Positions 33,224 to 42,877 of a stretch of 64,000 bases of DNA are shown here, piece by piece. The position numbers were made by a program, and so were the translations under genes. Within the stretch, counting starts at the first letter, position 1. Every line of letters begins with the position of its first letter. Under the pieces are notes generated by a model. The model searched no databases. It saw nothing but the letters and a program-made list of their open reading frames with translations, and was not told the origin of the DNA. Source of the DNA: Leucobacter aridicollis (GTDB taxonomy: Bacteria; Actinomycetota; Actinomycetes; Actinomycetales; Microbacteriaceae); assembly GCF_013409595.1 (NCBI RefSeq), contig NZ_JACCBD010000001.1, forward strand, positions 2,542,001-2,606,000, in the 5' to 3' direction.

Positions 33224-33676
33224 ATGAGTCTCACCGTCACGACCACCCTCGAACCGTTTGGGCCAGCGACCGCGATCACGCTCACCGAGGAGCAGCTCGC
33301 GCAGCTCGGCGGCGGCAAGCGCGCCCCGGTCGTCGTCGAGATCGCCGGCCGTAACGCGCGCCTGCGCGTCGCCAGCATGGGCGGCGCGTACGTCATCGGG
33401 ATCTCGAAGGCGAACCGTGCTGCCCTCGGCGTGGAGATCGGCGACACCGTGACCGCGACAATCACCGCCGACACTGCTGAGCGCACGGTGGACGTGCCAA
33501 CCGAGTTGGCGTCAGCGCTCGCCAAGCGTGCCGGCGCCCGTTCGGCGTTCGACGCGCTCCCCTACACGCAGCGGAAGGAGCACGCGGCGGCGGTGACGGG
33601 CGCGAAGCGGGAGGAGACGCGGGCGCGCAGGATCGCGGCGATCCTTGACTCGCTTGCCCCCGGCTCCGGGAGTTAG
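33224..33676 (+). CDS. YdeI/DUF1905-family protein (150 aa)
   Basis: The protein has an N-terminal DUF1905 barrel (about residues 1-90, with VVVEIAGRNARLRVASMGGAYVIGIS) and a C-terminal YdeI/OmpD-associated helical region (FDALPYTQRKEHAAAVTGAKREETRARRI). These are small cytoplasmic proteins of unknown biochemical role; some family members are linked to antimicrobial peptide tolerance. The start ATG 33224 has CATACT 7 bases upstream and no ribosome site, so it is probably leaderless. Its stop overlaps the convergent MFS gene stop by 3-4 bases. Confidence 0.82.
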   Translation: MSLTVTTTLEPFGPATAITLTEEQLAQLGGGKRAPVVVEIAGRNARLRVASMGGAYVIGISKANRAALGVEIGDTVTATITADTAERTVDVPTELASALAKRAGARSAFDALPYTQRKEHAAAVTGAKREETRARRIAAILDSLAPGSGS

Positions 33677-35100
33677 TCCTCGTCGAGTGCCTTGCCGCGG
33701 AACTCTACGAGCGCCCAGGCAGCGGCCGCGGCGACGAGGAAGAAGACGGCGAACACCGTGAACGTGAGCCCGGCTCCGCCCGCAGCGAGCATCACGGGGA
33801 CGAGGAGCGGAGCGGCGATCGACGCGATGCGCCCGAATCCCGCGGCCCACCCCGCGCCAGTGCCGCGGAGGGACGTCGGGTAGATCTCTGGGGTGACCGC
33901 GTACAGCGCACCCCAGGCGCCGAGGTTGAAGAACGACAGCGCCATGCCAGCGGCGATGATCGCCCCCTCCGTTTCCGCGGTGCCGAAGGCGATTGCTGAC
34001 GCTGCGGAACCGACGAGGAACACCGACAGCGTGAGCCGGCGTCCCCACTTCTCGATGAGCCAGGCCGCCACAGCGTAGCCCGGGAGCTGCGCGAGCGTGA
34101 TGAGCAGCGTGAATCCGAACGAGCGCACGAGGCCGAAGCCCGCGTCGACGAGGATCGACGGAATCCAGATGAACGCACCGTAGTACGCGAAGTTCACGCA
34201 GAACCACACGGCCCAAATCGCGGCGGTGCGGGTGCGGTACTCAGGCGCCCAGATCGCCGCGAGCCGGTTGCGGACTGGCTGGACCGGTCGATCACCGCCG
34301 CCTGCCTGCGCGCCGGAGTGCGCGCCGGCCGCCTCGGTCACCGCCGCTGCGGCAGCCGACTCTGGCGGCGTTGCCGGCTGCGCCGCCGGCTGGGTTGCCG
34401 TCTGCGCGTCGGCTCCGAGCGCTGGCGAGGCCTCGAAGTCGGCGACGATCTTCTCCGCCTCGGCGATGCGTCCGCGCGAGGCCAGCCAGCGCGGGGACTC
34501 GGGAAGGCCGAGCCTGACGACGAGCGCGTAGACCGCCGGCACCGCTCCGATGACAAAGGCCCATCGCCAGCCGTTCTCCGAGGCGGGGACGACGAAGTAC
34601 CCAATGATCGCCGACGCCGTCCAGCCCACTGCCCAAAACGCCTCGAGGATCACGATGATCCGGCCGCGAATGCGTGCGGGGGCGAACTCGGACACGTAAG
34701 TGGATGCCACGGGAAGCTCGGCGCCGAGCCCGAGCCCGACGAGGAAGCGGAAGATGAGCAGCAGCGCGAGCCCCCCAACGAGCGCGCTTGCGCCCGTCGC
34801 GAGGCCGTAAATGAGGAGGGTGAGGGCGAAGACCTGCCTGCGGCCGATTCGGTCGGCCAGGAGCCCGCCAAGGCTCGCGCCGATGGCCATGCCGAGGAAT
34901 CCGACGGAGGCGATGAGCCCGCCCTCGCCCTTAGTCAGCCCCCAGTGCTGGGTGAGGGCGGCGATGATGAAGGAGATGAGGCCGACGTCCATCGCGTCGA
35001 GCGCCCAACCGAGCCCCGACCCCGAGAGCACGCGAAGGTGCTTGCGGGTAAACGGCAGCGCGTCGAGGCGCCCTGAAACGGTTCGATTGGTCTCACTCAC
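33673..35100 (-). CDS. MFS transporter, sugar-porter-like (475 aa)
   Basis: Twelve membrane helices are apparent, with the MFS signature between helices 2 and 3 (GGLLADRIGRRQVFALTL) and its second-half counterpart WLIEKWGRRLTLSVF. A long Ala/Pro/Gln cytoplasmic loop (about residues 225-275) separates the halves. The closest family type appears to be SV2/YceI-like or aromatic-acid/sugar porters; the substrate is unknown. The start is GTG 35100 with TAGGAT 6 bases upstream, suggesting a leaderless mRNA. It is not obviously part of the glycan pair downstream, from which 25 bases separate it the other way. Confidence 0.87.
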   Translation of the reverse strand: MSETNRTVSGRLDALPFTRKHLRVLSGSGLGWALDAMDVGLISFIIAALTQHWGLTKGEGGLIASVGFLGMAIGASLGGLLADRIGRRQVFALTLLIYGLATGASALVGGLALLLIFRFLVGLGLGAELPVASTYVSEFAPARIRGRIIVILEAFWAVGWTASAIIGYFVVPASENGWRWAFVIGAVPAVYALVVRLGLPESPRWLASRGRIAEAEKIVADFEASPALGADAQTATQPAAQPATPPESAAAAAVTEAAGAHSGAQAGGGDRPVQPVRNRLAAIWAPEYRTRTAAIWAVWFCVNFAYYGAFIWIPSILVDAGFGLVRSFGFTLLITLAQLPGYAVAAWLIEKWGRRLTLSVFLVGSAASAIAFGTAETEGAIIAAGMALSFFNLGAWGALYAVTPEIYPTSLRGTGAGWAAGFGRIASIAAPLLVPVMLAAGGAGLTFTVFAVFFLVAAAAAWALVEFRGKALDED

Positions 35101-35125
35101 AGGGACATCCTATGAGTCAGCTGGA

Positions 35126-36223
35126 CTACGCGGCGAACTTCTGTGCAAGGAGGCGCGGCAGGAGCTGGTACAGCACCACGAGCGCGAGGCCGCCAACGAG
35201 CAGCGCGAGCCACCAGACCGGGGCGACGAAGATCGATGCCAGCCCGAGCAGCGACGCGGCGAGCGTGAACGCCGCGTTGATGCTCGAGGCCGCGAGGTGT
35301 GACATGCCGAGCTGCTGAAGCCGCTGGTAGGCGTGCTCCTTGTGCGGCTCATCCCACTGGTGGCCGGCACGCACGCGCTTCACGAGCGTCGTGCCGACGT
35401 CACCGAAGTAGATGATCGTGGGGCCAATGGCGGCGAGCACCGGCACGCCCGCGACAAACGCCGCGAAGCTGGTGACCGCGACGGCGCCGCCGAGGAGGTA
35501 GCTGCCGACATCGCCGAGAAACGCTCCGGGCTTCGTGAGATTCCAGGGCAGGAAGCCTGCGAACCCTGCGGCGAGCACGAGGCCTGCGATGGTGAGCCAG
35601 CCCCCGCCCATCCAGAAGTAGCCGGCCGCGGCAAACGCGAGGCCAGCGATGACGCCGTGCAATCCGCTGATGCCGTTGAGCCCGTCCATGAAGTTTGCGA
35701 CGTTGATGTAGCTCGAGATGAACAGCACGCCATACACCGCGAGCGGCACGAGCACCCACGCCGGAATGAGGCTCACCCACGGCACGCTGTCGGGCATCCC
35801 CGGCGAAGCAATCCAGCCGAAGTATGGGCCAGTCCCGAACGAGCCACGCACAATCCAGATCAGCGCGACCGAGGTCGACGCCGCGATGACGAGCAGCAGC
35901 GCGCTCCGCACGGGCACGCTCACGCCCCTGAGGTCTTCGCCGAGGCCCAGGAGCCCCGAAGCGAGCGTACCCAGCAGAATGACGAGCAGCATCTTCCACG
36001 AGAAGCTCCCGCCGTACGACGCAAAGTCGTCGACGACGGCCACGGCCTCCGCAACAACAACCGCGATCAGCACCGCGAGACCGAGCCCGCGAAGCACAGG
36101 CTTCTCGTGCGAGGAGCGTTCGTTCGGGACATCCATCACGCCAAGCTTCACGAGCAGCGGTTTCACCACGAACGGCAGTGCGAGCGAGAGCACGAGCGCG
36201 AGCACGCCAACAGTCGCGGTCAC
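35126..36223 (-). CDS. WecA/WbpL-like polyprenyl-phosphate sugar-1-phosphate transferase (365 aa)
   Basis: This MraY-family membrane enzyme has about ten or eleven helices. Family motifs are VVDDFAS-like and GEDLRGVS near the first cytoplasmic loops, NVANFMDGLNGISG (the Asp of the active site), and FLGDVGSYLLGG. A late basic loop (KRVRAGHQWDEPHKEHAYQRL) contains the HxxH-type residues of WecA/TagO/WbpL. It transfers a sugar-1-phosphate from a UDP-sugar onto undecaprenyl phosphate, beginning a surface glycan. The start is GTG 36223, overlapping the dehydratase stop by 4 bases (GTGA), so the pair is coupled and the dehydratase probably supplies its substrate. Confidence 0.9.
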   Translation of the reverse strand: MTATVGVLALVLSLALPFVVKPLLVKLGVMDVPNERSSHEKPVLRGLGLAVLIAVVVAEAVAVVDDFASYGGSFSWKMLLVILLGTLASGLLGLGEDLRGVSVPVRSALLLVIAASTSVALIWIVRGSFGTGPYFGWIASPGMPDSVPWVSLIPAWVLVPLAVYGVLFISSYINVANFMDGLNGISGLHGVIAGLAFAAAGYFWMGGGWLTIAGLVLAAGFAGFLPWNLTKPGAFLGDVGSYLLGGAVAVTSFAAFVAGVPVLAAIGPTIIYFGDVGTTLVKRVRAGHQWDEPHKEHAYQRLQQLGMSHLAASSINAAFTLAASLLGLASIFVAPVWWLALLVGGLALVVLYQLLPRLLAQKFAA

Positions 36224-38016
36224 TGGACGCGCCCCTCTGCCTCGTTGGTGAGGTCGAGCCTGGCGACCCAACCGTCGTGGTCGAGAATGTCCGGGCTGAT
36301 CACGCCGATGTGGGCGTGCGAGATCTTCGGATGGAAGGGGCGCTCGTTGCCCTCGCCGTCACCGGTGAGCACCTCGTGCAGCTTCTCGCCGTGGCGGAGC
36401 CCGGTGAACACGATGTCGATGTCCTTGCCCGACTGCGCAATCATGCGCTTCGCGACGTCGAGGATGCGGACGGGCTCCCCCATGTCGAGGATGAGCACCT
36501 CACCCGGGCGGCCGATGCCGCCAGCCTGAATCACGAGCTGCGAAGCCTCGGGGATGGTCATAAAGAAGCGCGTTGCCTCGGGATGGGTGACCGTGATGGG
36601 CCCGCCCTTCTCGATGAGGTTACGGAATGTGGGGAGCATGGACCCACGGCTCCCGATGACGTTGCCGAACCGCACGGACAGGTACCGGCCGCCGGTCTGC
36701 TCGGCCATCCACCCCGTGAGCTTCTCGGCGACACGCTTCGAGTGGCCAAGCACGCTCGTCGGGTTCGCGGCCTTGTCCGTGGAGATGTTCACGAAGGTGC
36801 CGACGTTCACCGAGCGCGCCGCGTTGAGCACGTTGAGGGTGCCCACGACGTTCGTCTTCCACGCCTCGTCAGGGTACTGCTCGAGCATCGGGAGATGCTT
36901 CAGCGCCGCCGCATGGAACACGACCTCGGGCTGGCGCTCCTGGAAGATCTCCCGGACCGCCTCGGCATCACGGATATCGGCGAGCACCACGTCGTTCGTG
37001 TCGAGCAGGCCGTGTCCCGCGATCGAGATCTGGACCTCCTGCAGGGCCGTCTCGTCGCGGTCAAGCATGATGAGCTCTCTCGGCGCGAAGTTCACGAGCT
37101 GCCGGCAGAGCTCCGAGCCGATCGATCCGCCCGCGCCCGTGACGAGCACGCGCTTGCCCTGCAGGTAGTCGGCGATCGACTCGGTGCTCAGTCGCACCGG
37201 GTGCCTGCCGATGATGTCCTCAATCGAGAGTTCGCGCACGTTCGAGATCGACGCCGAATTGTCGAGCAGCTGGTTGAGCGGCGGCAGCACCATCACGTTG
37301 ACACCGAGCTTGTCGGCGTCCTCGTCGAGCCTGCGCAGCATCCCGGCGTCCGCGTCCCCGATGCAGACGAGGATCGCCGTCGCACCGGTGGAGCGAACCG
37401 CCGGCGCGAGATCCTGAATGCCGCCAAGCACCTTGACGCCGCGGACCTCTTGGTTTCGCTTGTCGGGGTCGTCGTCGAGAAAGCCAACCGGGAGGTACTC
37501 TGACTTCGCATCGGTGAGGAGGCGCTTAGCGGTCTGCACCCCCAGATAGCCGGAGCCGTACAGCAGCACGCGCTCGGCCTGCTCGGGCTTGAGGTTGCGC
37601 TCCTTGAGGATCCGGATGATGTAGCGCGCGACGCCCATGACCGAGAACGTGATCGGGGCTGCGATGACGAGCGTGCTTCGCGGAATGCCGTTGCCGTAGC
37701 CCACGAGGAACGCGAACACCCACGTGACGGCGGTCACGGCCGTGACGTTGAACACGACCGCTCGGACCTCGTCGAAGCTCCCGACCTGGTAGCGGCTGCG
37801 ATACACCCAGAAGACCCAGCCGAACAGCAGCTGCAGCGCCGCGGCGACGCCGATGACCGCGAGCGTCCAGCCCCAGTGGATACGAGTGAACGCGAAGTCG
37901 AAGCGGAGCACGAGCGCGATGATGATGCCGAGCGCCCAGGCCATCACGTCAAGTAGGTACAGGCCGCCGTAGGTCTCAACGAAGTGTGCAAACCGACCGC
38001 TCGCAGGCTTCCGCAC
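36220..38016 (-). CDS. WbpM/PglF-like nucleotide-sugar 4,6-dehydratase (598 aa)
   Basis: Four or five membrane helices (about residues 18-135) precede a first Rossmann unit (GSGYLG at 154-159) and a second SDR catalytic domain (TGAGGSIG at 293-300). The catalytic stretch is NISTDKAANPTSVLGHSKR, in which the usual Tyr of Y-x3-K is replaced as in the large WbpM class. It converts UDP-GlcNAc to a 4-keto-6-deoxy sugar, the first step to diamino- or amino-deoxysugars. The start is GTG 38016 with GAGGAGG upstream. It lies directly downstream of the tuf terminator and is coupled to the WecA-like gene. Confidence 0.92.
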   Translation of the reverse strand: MRKPASGRFAHFVETYGGLYLLDVMAWALGIIIALVLRFDFAFTRIHWGWTLAVIGVAAALQLLFGWVFWVYRSRYQVGSFDEVRAVVFNVTAVTAVTWVFAFLVGYGNGIPRSTLVIAAPITFSVMGVARYIIRILKERNLKPEQAERVLLYGSGYLGVQTAKRLLTDAKSEYLPVGFLDDDPDKRNQEVRGVKVLGGIQDLAPAVRSTGATAILVCIGDADAGMLRRLDEDADKLGVNVMVLPPLNQLLDNSASISNVRELSIEDIIGRHPVRLSTESIADYLQGKRVLVTGAGGSIGSELCRQLVNFAPRELIMLDRDETALQEVQISIAGHGLLDTNDVVLADIRDAEAVREIFQERQPEVVFHAAALKHLPMLEQYPDEAWKTNVVGTLNVLNAARSVNVGTFVNISTDKAANPTSVLGHSKRVAEKLTGWMAEQTGGRYLSVRFGNVIGSRGSMLPTFRNLIEKGGPITVTHPEATRFFMTIPEASQLVIQAGGIGRPGEVLILDMGEPVRILDVAKRMIAQSGKDIDIVFTGLRHGEKLHEVLTGDGEGNERPFHPKISHAHIGVISPDILDHDGWVARLDLTNEAEGRVQ

Positions 38017-38141
38017 GCGCCCTCCTCGTCTGTGTGGGCACTCGCCCCCAAACGCCCGGCGTGACCCGAACGTTATGAATGAATAGGTTCAAGGATAGCG
38101 CGGCGGCGGCTGTGCCCGGGACGCACGCCCCGTGAGACGCA

Positions 38142-38173
38142 AAGAACCCCGGAGGTTTCCCTCCGGGGTTCTT
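38142..38173 (-). terminator. tuf terminator
   Basis: A perfect 14-bp stem with loop TTTC, followed by TTT on the minus strand, starts 29 bases after the tuf stop codon. Confidence 0.88.
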
Positions 38174-38201
38174 CTACAGTTCAGAGACTGTCGGCTGTGA
38201 C

Positions 38202-39395
38202 TTAGGCAATAACCTTGGTCACGGTGCCGGCGCCAACGGTGCGGCCACCCTCACGGATAGCGAAGCCGAGGCCCTCTTCCATAGCGATCGGCTGGATGAG
38301 CTCGACCGTCATGTCGGTGGTGTCGCCGGGCATAACCATCGGCTTGTCCTCGGGCAGCGTGATAACACCGGTCACGTCAGTCGTACGGAAGTAGAACTGC
38401 GGACGGTAGTTCGTCTCGAACGGGTTGTGGCGGCCGCCCTCTTCCTTCTTGAGGATGTAGGCAGTGCCCTCGAAGTTGGTGTGCGGGGTGATCGAGCCGG
38501 GGGCAACGATAACCTGGCCGCGCTCAACGTCCTCGCGCTTGGTGCCGCGAAGCAGGAGGCCACAGTTCTCGCCGGCCCATGCCTCGTCGAGCTGCTTGTG
38601 GAACATCTCGATACCGGTCACGGTGGTCTTCTGCGTGGGACGCAGGCCAACGATCTCGATTTCCGAGTTGATCTTCAGCGTGCCACGCTCGGCGCGACCC
38701 GTAACAACGGTGCCACGGCCGGTGATCGTGAAGACGTCCTCAACAGGCATGAGGAACGGCTTGTCACGGTCACGTACGGGGTCCGGAACGCTGTTGTCGA
38801 CAGCTTCCATGAGCTCGAGAACGGAGTTAACCCACTTCTCTTCGCCCTGGAGTGCCTGGTAGCCCGAAACGCGGACGACGGGGACGTCGTCTCCCGGGTA
38901 ACCCTGCTTCGAGAGCTCCTCGCGGACCTCCATCTCGACGAGCTCGAGGATTTCCTCGTCGTCGACCTGGTCGCACTTGTTGAGCGCAACGAGGAGGTAG
39001 GGAACGCCGACCTGCTTCGCAAGGAGGATGTGCTCCTTGGTCTGAGCCATCATGCCGTCAGTAGCAGCAACCACGAGGATCGCGCCGTCCATCTGAGCAG
39101 CACCGGTGATCATGTTCTTGATGTAGTCAGCGTGGCCGGGTGCATCAACGTGAGCGTAGTGACGCTTCGGGGTCTCGTACTCAACGTGCGAGATGTTGAT
39201 GGTAATGCCGCGCTGGCGCTCCTCGGGAGCGGAGTCAATCGTCGCGAAGTCACGCTGGACGTTCGTGTCCGACGGGTACTTGTCGGCGAGCGTCTTCGAG
39301 ATTGCTGCGGTAAGGGTGGTCTTACCGTGGTCAACGTGACCGATCGTTCCGATGTTTACGTGCGGCTTGGTCCGCTCGAACTTGGCCTTCGCCAC
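38202..39395 (-). CDS. tuf: Elongation factor Tu (397 aa)
   Basis: The GTPase domain has GHVDHGKT (G1), the switch region with [13 protein letters not shown] (G3) and NKCD (G4), and the complete domains II and III follow. It delivers aminoacyl-tRNA to the ribosome. The start is GTG 39395, chosen because it gives the universal [13 protein letters not shown] terminus and is preceded by GAGGAGG. It is the last gene of the rpsL-rpsG-fusA-tuf group, separated from fusA by 164 bases with a hairpin, and ends in a strong terminator. Confidence 0.98.
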   Translation of the reverse strand: MAKAKFERTKPHVNIGTIGHVDHGKTTLTAAISKTLADKYPSDTNVQRDFATIDSAPEERQRGITINISHVEYETPKRHYAHVDAPGHADYIKNMITGAAQMDGAILVVAATDGMMAQTKEHILLAKQVGVPYLLVALNKCDQVDDEEILELVEMEVREELSKQGYPGDDVPVVRVSGYQALQGEEKWVNSVLELMEAVDNSVPDPVRDRDKPFLMPVEDVFTITGRGTVVTGRAERGTLKINSEIEIVGLRPTQKTTVTGIEMFHKQLDEAWAGENCGLLLRGTKREDVERGQVIVAPGSITPHTNFEGTAYILKKEEGGRHNPFETNYRPQFYFRTTDVTGVITLPEDKPMVMPGDTTDMTVELIQPIAMEEGLGFAIREGGRTVGAGTVTKVIA

Positions 39396-39515
39396 TATGG
39401 TCCTCCTCAGGACAGTCATGTGCCGTTTTCCCTCTTGACGGTTTCGAGAGGGCACGATCACAGGGTGTGTACTTATGTTACAAGCTCTGGTCTATCTGCG
39501 CGACCTGAGCCGGGT

Positions 39516-39547
39516 GATCGGGGGCGAGACACGCTCGACCCCCGATC
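39516..39547 (-). promoter_or_regulatory. Hairpin in the fusA-tuf gap
   Basis: A 13-bp stem with one bulged A (outer GATCGGGGG/CCCCCGATC) begins 13 bases after the fusA stop. No T tract follows. It may uncouple fusA from tuf levels or protect the processed 3' end of fusA mRNA. The remaining 120 bases before tuf show no convincing promoter. Confidence 0.65.
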
Positions 39548-39559
39548 GATGGGGCAATG

Positions 39560-41674
39560 TTACTCGCCCTTAGCCTTCTGAACGATCTCATCGGCCACGG
39601 CCTTCGGCACCTCAGCATAGGAGTCGAAGGTCATCGAGAACACTGCACGACCGCTGGTCTTCGACCGGAGATCACCAATGTACCCGAACATTTCTGAAAG
39701 CGGGACCAGCGCACGAACGACCTTCACGCCGCTCGCGTCTTCCATCGACTGGATCTGGCCACGGCGGGAGTTGAGGTCGCCGATCACGTCGCCCATGTAC
39801 TCCTCAGGAGTACGGACCTCAACGGCCATCATCGGCTCGAGCAGCACGGGCTGAGCCATGCGTGCGGCCTCCTTGAAGGCCATCGAGCCGGCGATCTTGA
39901 ACGCCATCTCAGACGAGTCAACATCGTGGTACTGGCCATCAAGCAGCTGCGCCTTGATGCCCACGACGGGGAAGCCAGCGAGGATGCCGTACTGCATGGC
40001 GTCCTGAATACCGGCGTCGACCGACGGGATGTACTCGCGAGGAACGCGACCACCGGTCACCTTGTCCTCGAACTCGTAGACCTTGTCCGACTCGACCTCG
40101 AGCGGCGCGAGCGAGATCTGCACCTTTGCGAACTGACCGGAACCACCGGTCTGCTTCTTGTGGGTGTAGTCGTACTTCGGAACAGCCTTGCGGATGGTCT
40201 CGCGGTACGCGACCTGCGGCTTACCGACGTTCGCCTCAACCTTGAACTCGCGCTTCATGCGATCGACAAGGATGTCGAGGTGGAGCTCGCCCATACCGGC
40301 AATAACGGTCTGACCGGTCTCGGCGTTGAGGCTCACGCGGAACGTGGGGTCCTCTTCGGCGAGCTTCTGGATCGCGGTGCCCAGCTTCTCCTGGTCGCCC
40401 TTGGTCTTCGGCTCGATTGCAACCTCGATGACGGGCTCGGGGAAGGTCATCGACTCGAGAACAACCTGGTTGTTCGGATCCGAGAGGGTGTCACCGGTGG
40501 TGGTGTCCTTCAGGCCGATAACCGCGTAGATGTTGCCGGCCATGAGGTCGTCAACGGGGTTCTCCTTGTTGGCGTGCATCTGGAAGATCTTTCCGATGCG
40601 CTCCTTCTTGCCCTTGGTCGAGTTGATGACCTGAGCGCCCGACTCGATGCGGCCCGAGTACACGCGGACGTAGGTGAGGCGACCGAAGAACGGGTGCACT
40701 GCAACCTTGAACGCGAGAGCCGAGAACGGCTGGTCAGCCTTCGGGAGACGCTCGATAACGATCGACTCGTCGCGCGGGTCGTGCGCCTCGATAGCGCCGA
40801 CGTCGAGCGGGTTCGGGAGGAAGTCAACAACCGCGTCGAGCATCGGCTGGATGCCGCGGTTCTTGAATGCCGAGCCACAGTAGACCGGGTAGATCTCGTT
40901 GTTGACGACGAGCTTGCGGATGCCAGCCTTGATCTCGTCAACGCTGATCTCTTCGCCACCGAAGAACTTCTCGAGGAGCGCATCGTCGGTCTCAGCGACG
41001 GTCTCGACGAGCTTCTCGCGGTACTCCTTCGCCTTCTCGACGAGGTCCGCGGGGATCTCCTGGGTCTCGTAGTTCGCCCCGAGGGTAACGTCACCCTTCG
41101 AGTCGCCCTCCCAGACGAACGCCTTCATCGACAGCAGGTCGACGACGCCGATGAAGTCAGACTCCGAGCCGATCGGGAGCTGCATGACGAGCGGCTTTGC
41201 GCCGAGACGGTTGACGATGGTGTCTACGGTGAAGTAGAAGTCAGCGCCCATCTTGTCCATCTTGTTGACGAAGCAGATGCGCGGAACGCCGTACTTGTCA
41301 GCCTGACGCCACACGGTCTCCGACTGGGGCTCAACGCCCTCCTTGCCGTCGAACACAGCGACAGCGCCGTCGAGAACGCGGAGCGAGCGCTCCACCTCGA
41401 CGGTGAAGTCAACGTGGCCGGGGGTGTCGATGATGTTGATCTGGTTGTTGTTCCAGAAGCAGGTCACGGCGGCCGACGTGATCGTGATGCCGCGCTCCTT
41501 CTCCTGCTCCATCCAGTCAGTCGTTGCGCCACCGTCGTGGGTCTCGCCCAGCTTGTGGTTCACACCCGTGTAAAACAGGATGCGCTCGGTGGTGGTGGTC
41601 TTGCCGGCATCGATGTGGGCCATGATGCCGATGTTACGGACCTTGCTCAGGTCGGTGAGCACGTCTTGTGCCAC
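39560..41674 (-). CDS. fusA: Elongation factor G (704 aa)
   Basis: Five-domain translocase GTPase: [10 protein letters not shown] (G1), DTPGHVDF (G3), NKMD (G4), and the domain IV loop region in SGRAVFSM- and [14 protein letters not shown] stretches. It drives ribosomal translocation and recycling. The start is GTG 41674 with GGAGGAG upstream. It is separated from rpsG by 99 bases containing two overlapping hairpins. Length and motifs are standard. Confidence 0.98.
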   Translation of the reverse strand: MAQDVLTDLSKVRNIGIMAHIDAGKTTTTERILFYTGVNHKLGETHDGGATTDWMEQEKERGITITSAAVTCFWNNNQINIIDTPGHVDFTVEVERSLRVLDGAVAVFDGKEGVEPQSETVWRQADKYGVPRICFVNKMDKMGADFYFTVDTIVNRLGAKPLVMQLPIGSESDFIGVVDLLSMKAFVWEGDSKGDVTLGANYETQEIPADLVEKAKEYREKLVETVAETDDALLEKFFGGEEISVDEIKAGIRKLVVNNEIYPVYCGSAFKNRGIQPMLDAVVDFLPNPLDVGAIEAHDPRDESIVIERLPKADQPFSALAFKVAVHPFFGRLTYVRVYSGRIESGAQVINSTKGKKERIGKIFQMHANKENPVDDLMAGNIYAVIGLKDTTTGDTLSDPNNQVVLESMTFPEPVIEVAIEPKTKGDQEKLGTAIQKLAEEDPTFRVSLNAETGQTVIAGMGELHLDILVDRMKREFKVEANVGKPQVAYRETIRKAVPKYDYTHKKQTGGSGQFAKVQISLAPLEVESDKVYEFEDKVTGGRVPREYIPSVDAGIQDAMQYGILAGFPVVGIKAQLLDGQYHDVDSSEMAFKIAGSMAFKEAARMAQPVLLEPMMAVEVRTPEEYMGDVIGDLNSRRGQIQSMEDASGVKVVRALVPLSEMFGYIGDLRSKTSGRAVFSMTFDSYAEVPKAVADEIVQKAKGE

Positions 41675-41711
41675 GGGGGTCTCCTCCGGGGTGGGGATTT
41701 AAGAGTGTGGG

Positions 41712-41766
41712 TTGCGGGCGAACCCGCAAGTGGGAGATGGTTCGGGTAGCGAGCCATCTCCCACTT
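41712..41766 (-). promoter_or_regulatory. Two overlapping hairpins between rpsG and fusA
   Basis: The first stem pairs 41728-41743 with 41751-41766 (16 bp with one G-U). The second pairs 41712-41718 with 41723-41729. They share two bases (41728-41729), so they compete slightly, as in an attenuator, or may simply form a tandem processing signal. They occupy the gap where transcript levels of ribosomal protein and elongation factor would be separated. Confidence 0.65.
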
Positions 41767-41773
41767 CAGATGA

Positions 41774-42244
41774 CTACCAGCGGTAGTGAGCGAACGCGCG
41801 GTTCGACTCTGCCATCTTGTGCGTGTCCTCGCGGCGCTTCACAGCGGCACCCAGGCCGTTGGAGGCGTCGAGAATCTCGTTGGTGAGGCGATCCGTCATC
41901 GAGTTCTCGCGACGGGCCTTTGCGTAGCTCGTGAGCCAGCGCAGTGCGAGGGTGTTCGCACGGTGCGGCTTGACCTCAACGGGCACCTGGTAGGTCGAGC
42001 CACCGACACGACGCGAACGTACCTCAAGGGTGGGGCGCACGTTGTCGAGCGCCTTCTTGAGTACGACCACGGCGTCCTGGCCGCTCTTCTCAGCGACGAC
42101 CTCGAGCGCGTTGTACACAATGCGCTCTGCGAGGCCCTTCTTGCCGTCAACAAGAATCTTGTTCACGAGCTGGCTGACGATGGGTGCGCCGTAAACCGGA
42201 TCGGCAACTACGGGACGCTTGGGAGCAGGTCCTTTACGGGGCAT
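41774..42244 (-). CDS. rpsG: 30S ribosomal protein S7 (156 aa)
   Basis: Standard S7 length and sequence: [19 protein letters not shown] at the start, and the beta-hairpin and C-terminal helix ending AFAHYRW. It nucleates assembly of the 30S head by binding 16S rRNA. Its ATG overlaps the rpsL stop by one base (TAATG), so it is translationally coupled to rpsL. Confidence 0.98.
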   Translation of the reverse strand: MPRKGPAPKRPVVADPVYGAPIVSQLVNKILVDGKKGLAERIVYNALEVVAEKSGQDAVVVLKKALDNVRPTLEVRSRRVGGSTYQVPVEVKPHRANTLALRWLTSYAKARRENSMTDRLTNEILDASNGLGAAVKRREDTHKMAESNRAFAHYRW

Positions 42245-42615
42245 TACTTCACCTTCTTTGCACCGTAGCGGCTACGAGCTTGCTTGCGGTCCTTGACCGC
42301 CTGCGTGTCGAGTGCGCCGCGCACGATCTTGTAACGAACACCGGGGAGGTCCTTCACACGACCACCGCGCACGAGCACCATCGAGTGCTCCTGCAGGTTG
42401 TGGCCCTCACCGGGGATGTAGGCCGTAACCTCGGTACCGTTCGAGAGCTTCACACGAGCGACCTTACGCATCGCCGAGTTCGGCTTCTTGGGTGTGGTGG
42501 TGTACACACGGGTGCACACACCGCGCTGCTGAGGGTTCGCCTTCAGTGCGGGAGCCTTGGTCTTGGTGACCTTCGGCGTCCGCCCCTTGCGAACCAGCTG
42601 CTGAATAGTAGGCAC
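42244..42615 (-). CDS. rpsL: 30S ribosomal protein S12 (123 aa)
   Basis: Standard S12 decoding-centre protein with [17 protein letters not shown] and [13 protein letters not shown]. The lysines equivalent to E. coli Lys42/Lys43 and Lys87/Lys88 are wild type, so no streptomycin-resistance substitution is seen. The start is GTG 42615, giving the universal [11 protein letters not shown] terminus with AGGAG upstream. It is first in the group, with a promoter at 42834-42862 and a leader of about 210 bases. Confidence 0.98.
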   Translation of the reverse strand: MPTIQQLVRKGRTPKVTKTKAPALKANPQQRGVCTRVYTTTPKKPNSAMRKVARVKLSNGTEVTAYIPGEGHNLQEHSMVLVRGGRVKDLPGVRYKIVRGALDTQAVKDRKQARSRYGAKKVK

Positions 42616-42827
42616 TGATTCTCCTAGTAGGTCCTGCACGGTGACAGGAATGCTTCAAATGGGCGAGCATTTGCACGAGCTTGCACTCACGCGGAGCTGC
42701 TGGTTCTCCGGCCGAAACCGATGAACCGAGTGCAGCTATGCCGTGGGGGTTTCAGCTCTGGGAGCGAGTGACCCTTGGAGTCCTCCGCCCGCATTCGCGC
42801 ACGCGCGAAGCAGGTGGAGTGCACCAA
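42616..42827 (-). promoter_or_regulatory. Long 5' leader of rpsL
   Basis: From the predicted start (about 42827) to GTG 42615 there are about 210 untranslated bases. One folded element is visible: TGCACTC (42682-42688) pairs with GAGTGCA (42728-42734) around an inner CGGAG/CTCCG stem. A regulatory role is possible but no known ribosomal-protein leader class is recognised. Confidence 0.45.
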
Positions 42828-42833
42828 AGAACA

Positions 42834-42862
42834 ACTTTACGCGGTGTGACGCATCCGCGCAA
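42834..42862 (-). promoter_or_regulatory. rpsL operon promoter
   Basis: -35 TTGCGC (42857-42862) and -10 TAAAGT (42834-42839) are 17 bases apart on the minus strand, just beyond the stop of the preceding gene. Confidence 0.75.
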
Positions 42863-42877
42863 GGGTGACGGCGTGGA

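Noticed and set aside
39396..39515. A separate tuf promoter (TTGTAA followed by a TGATCG at 17 bases, or TAACAT as a -10).
   Set aside because: Neither pair gives acceptable -35 and -10 boxes together, so co-transcription from rpsL cannot be excluded and no promoter is claimed.
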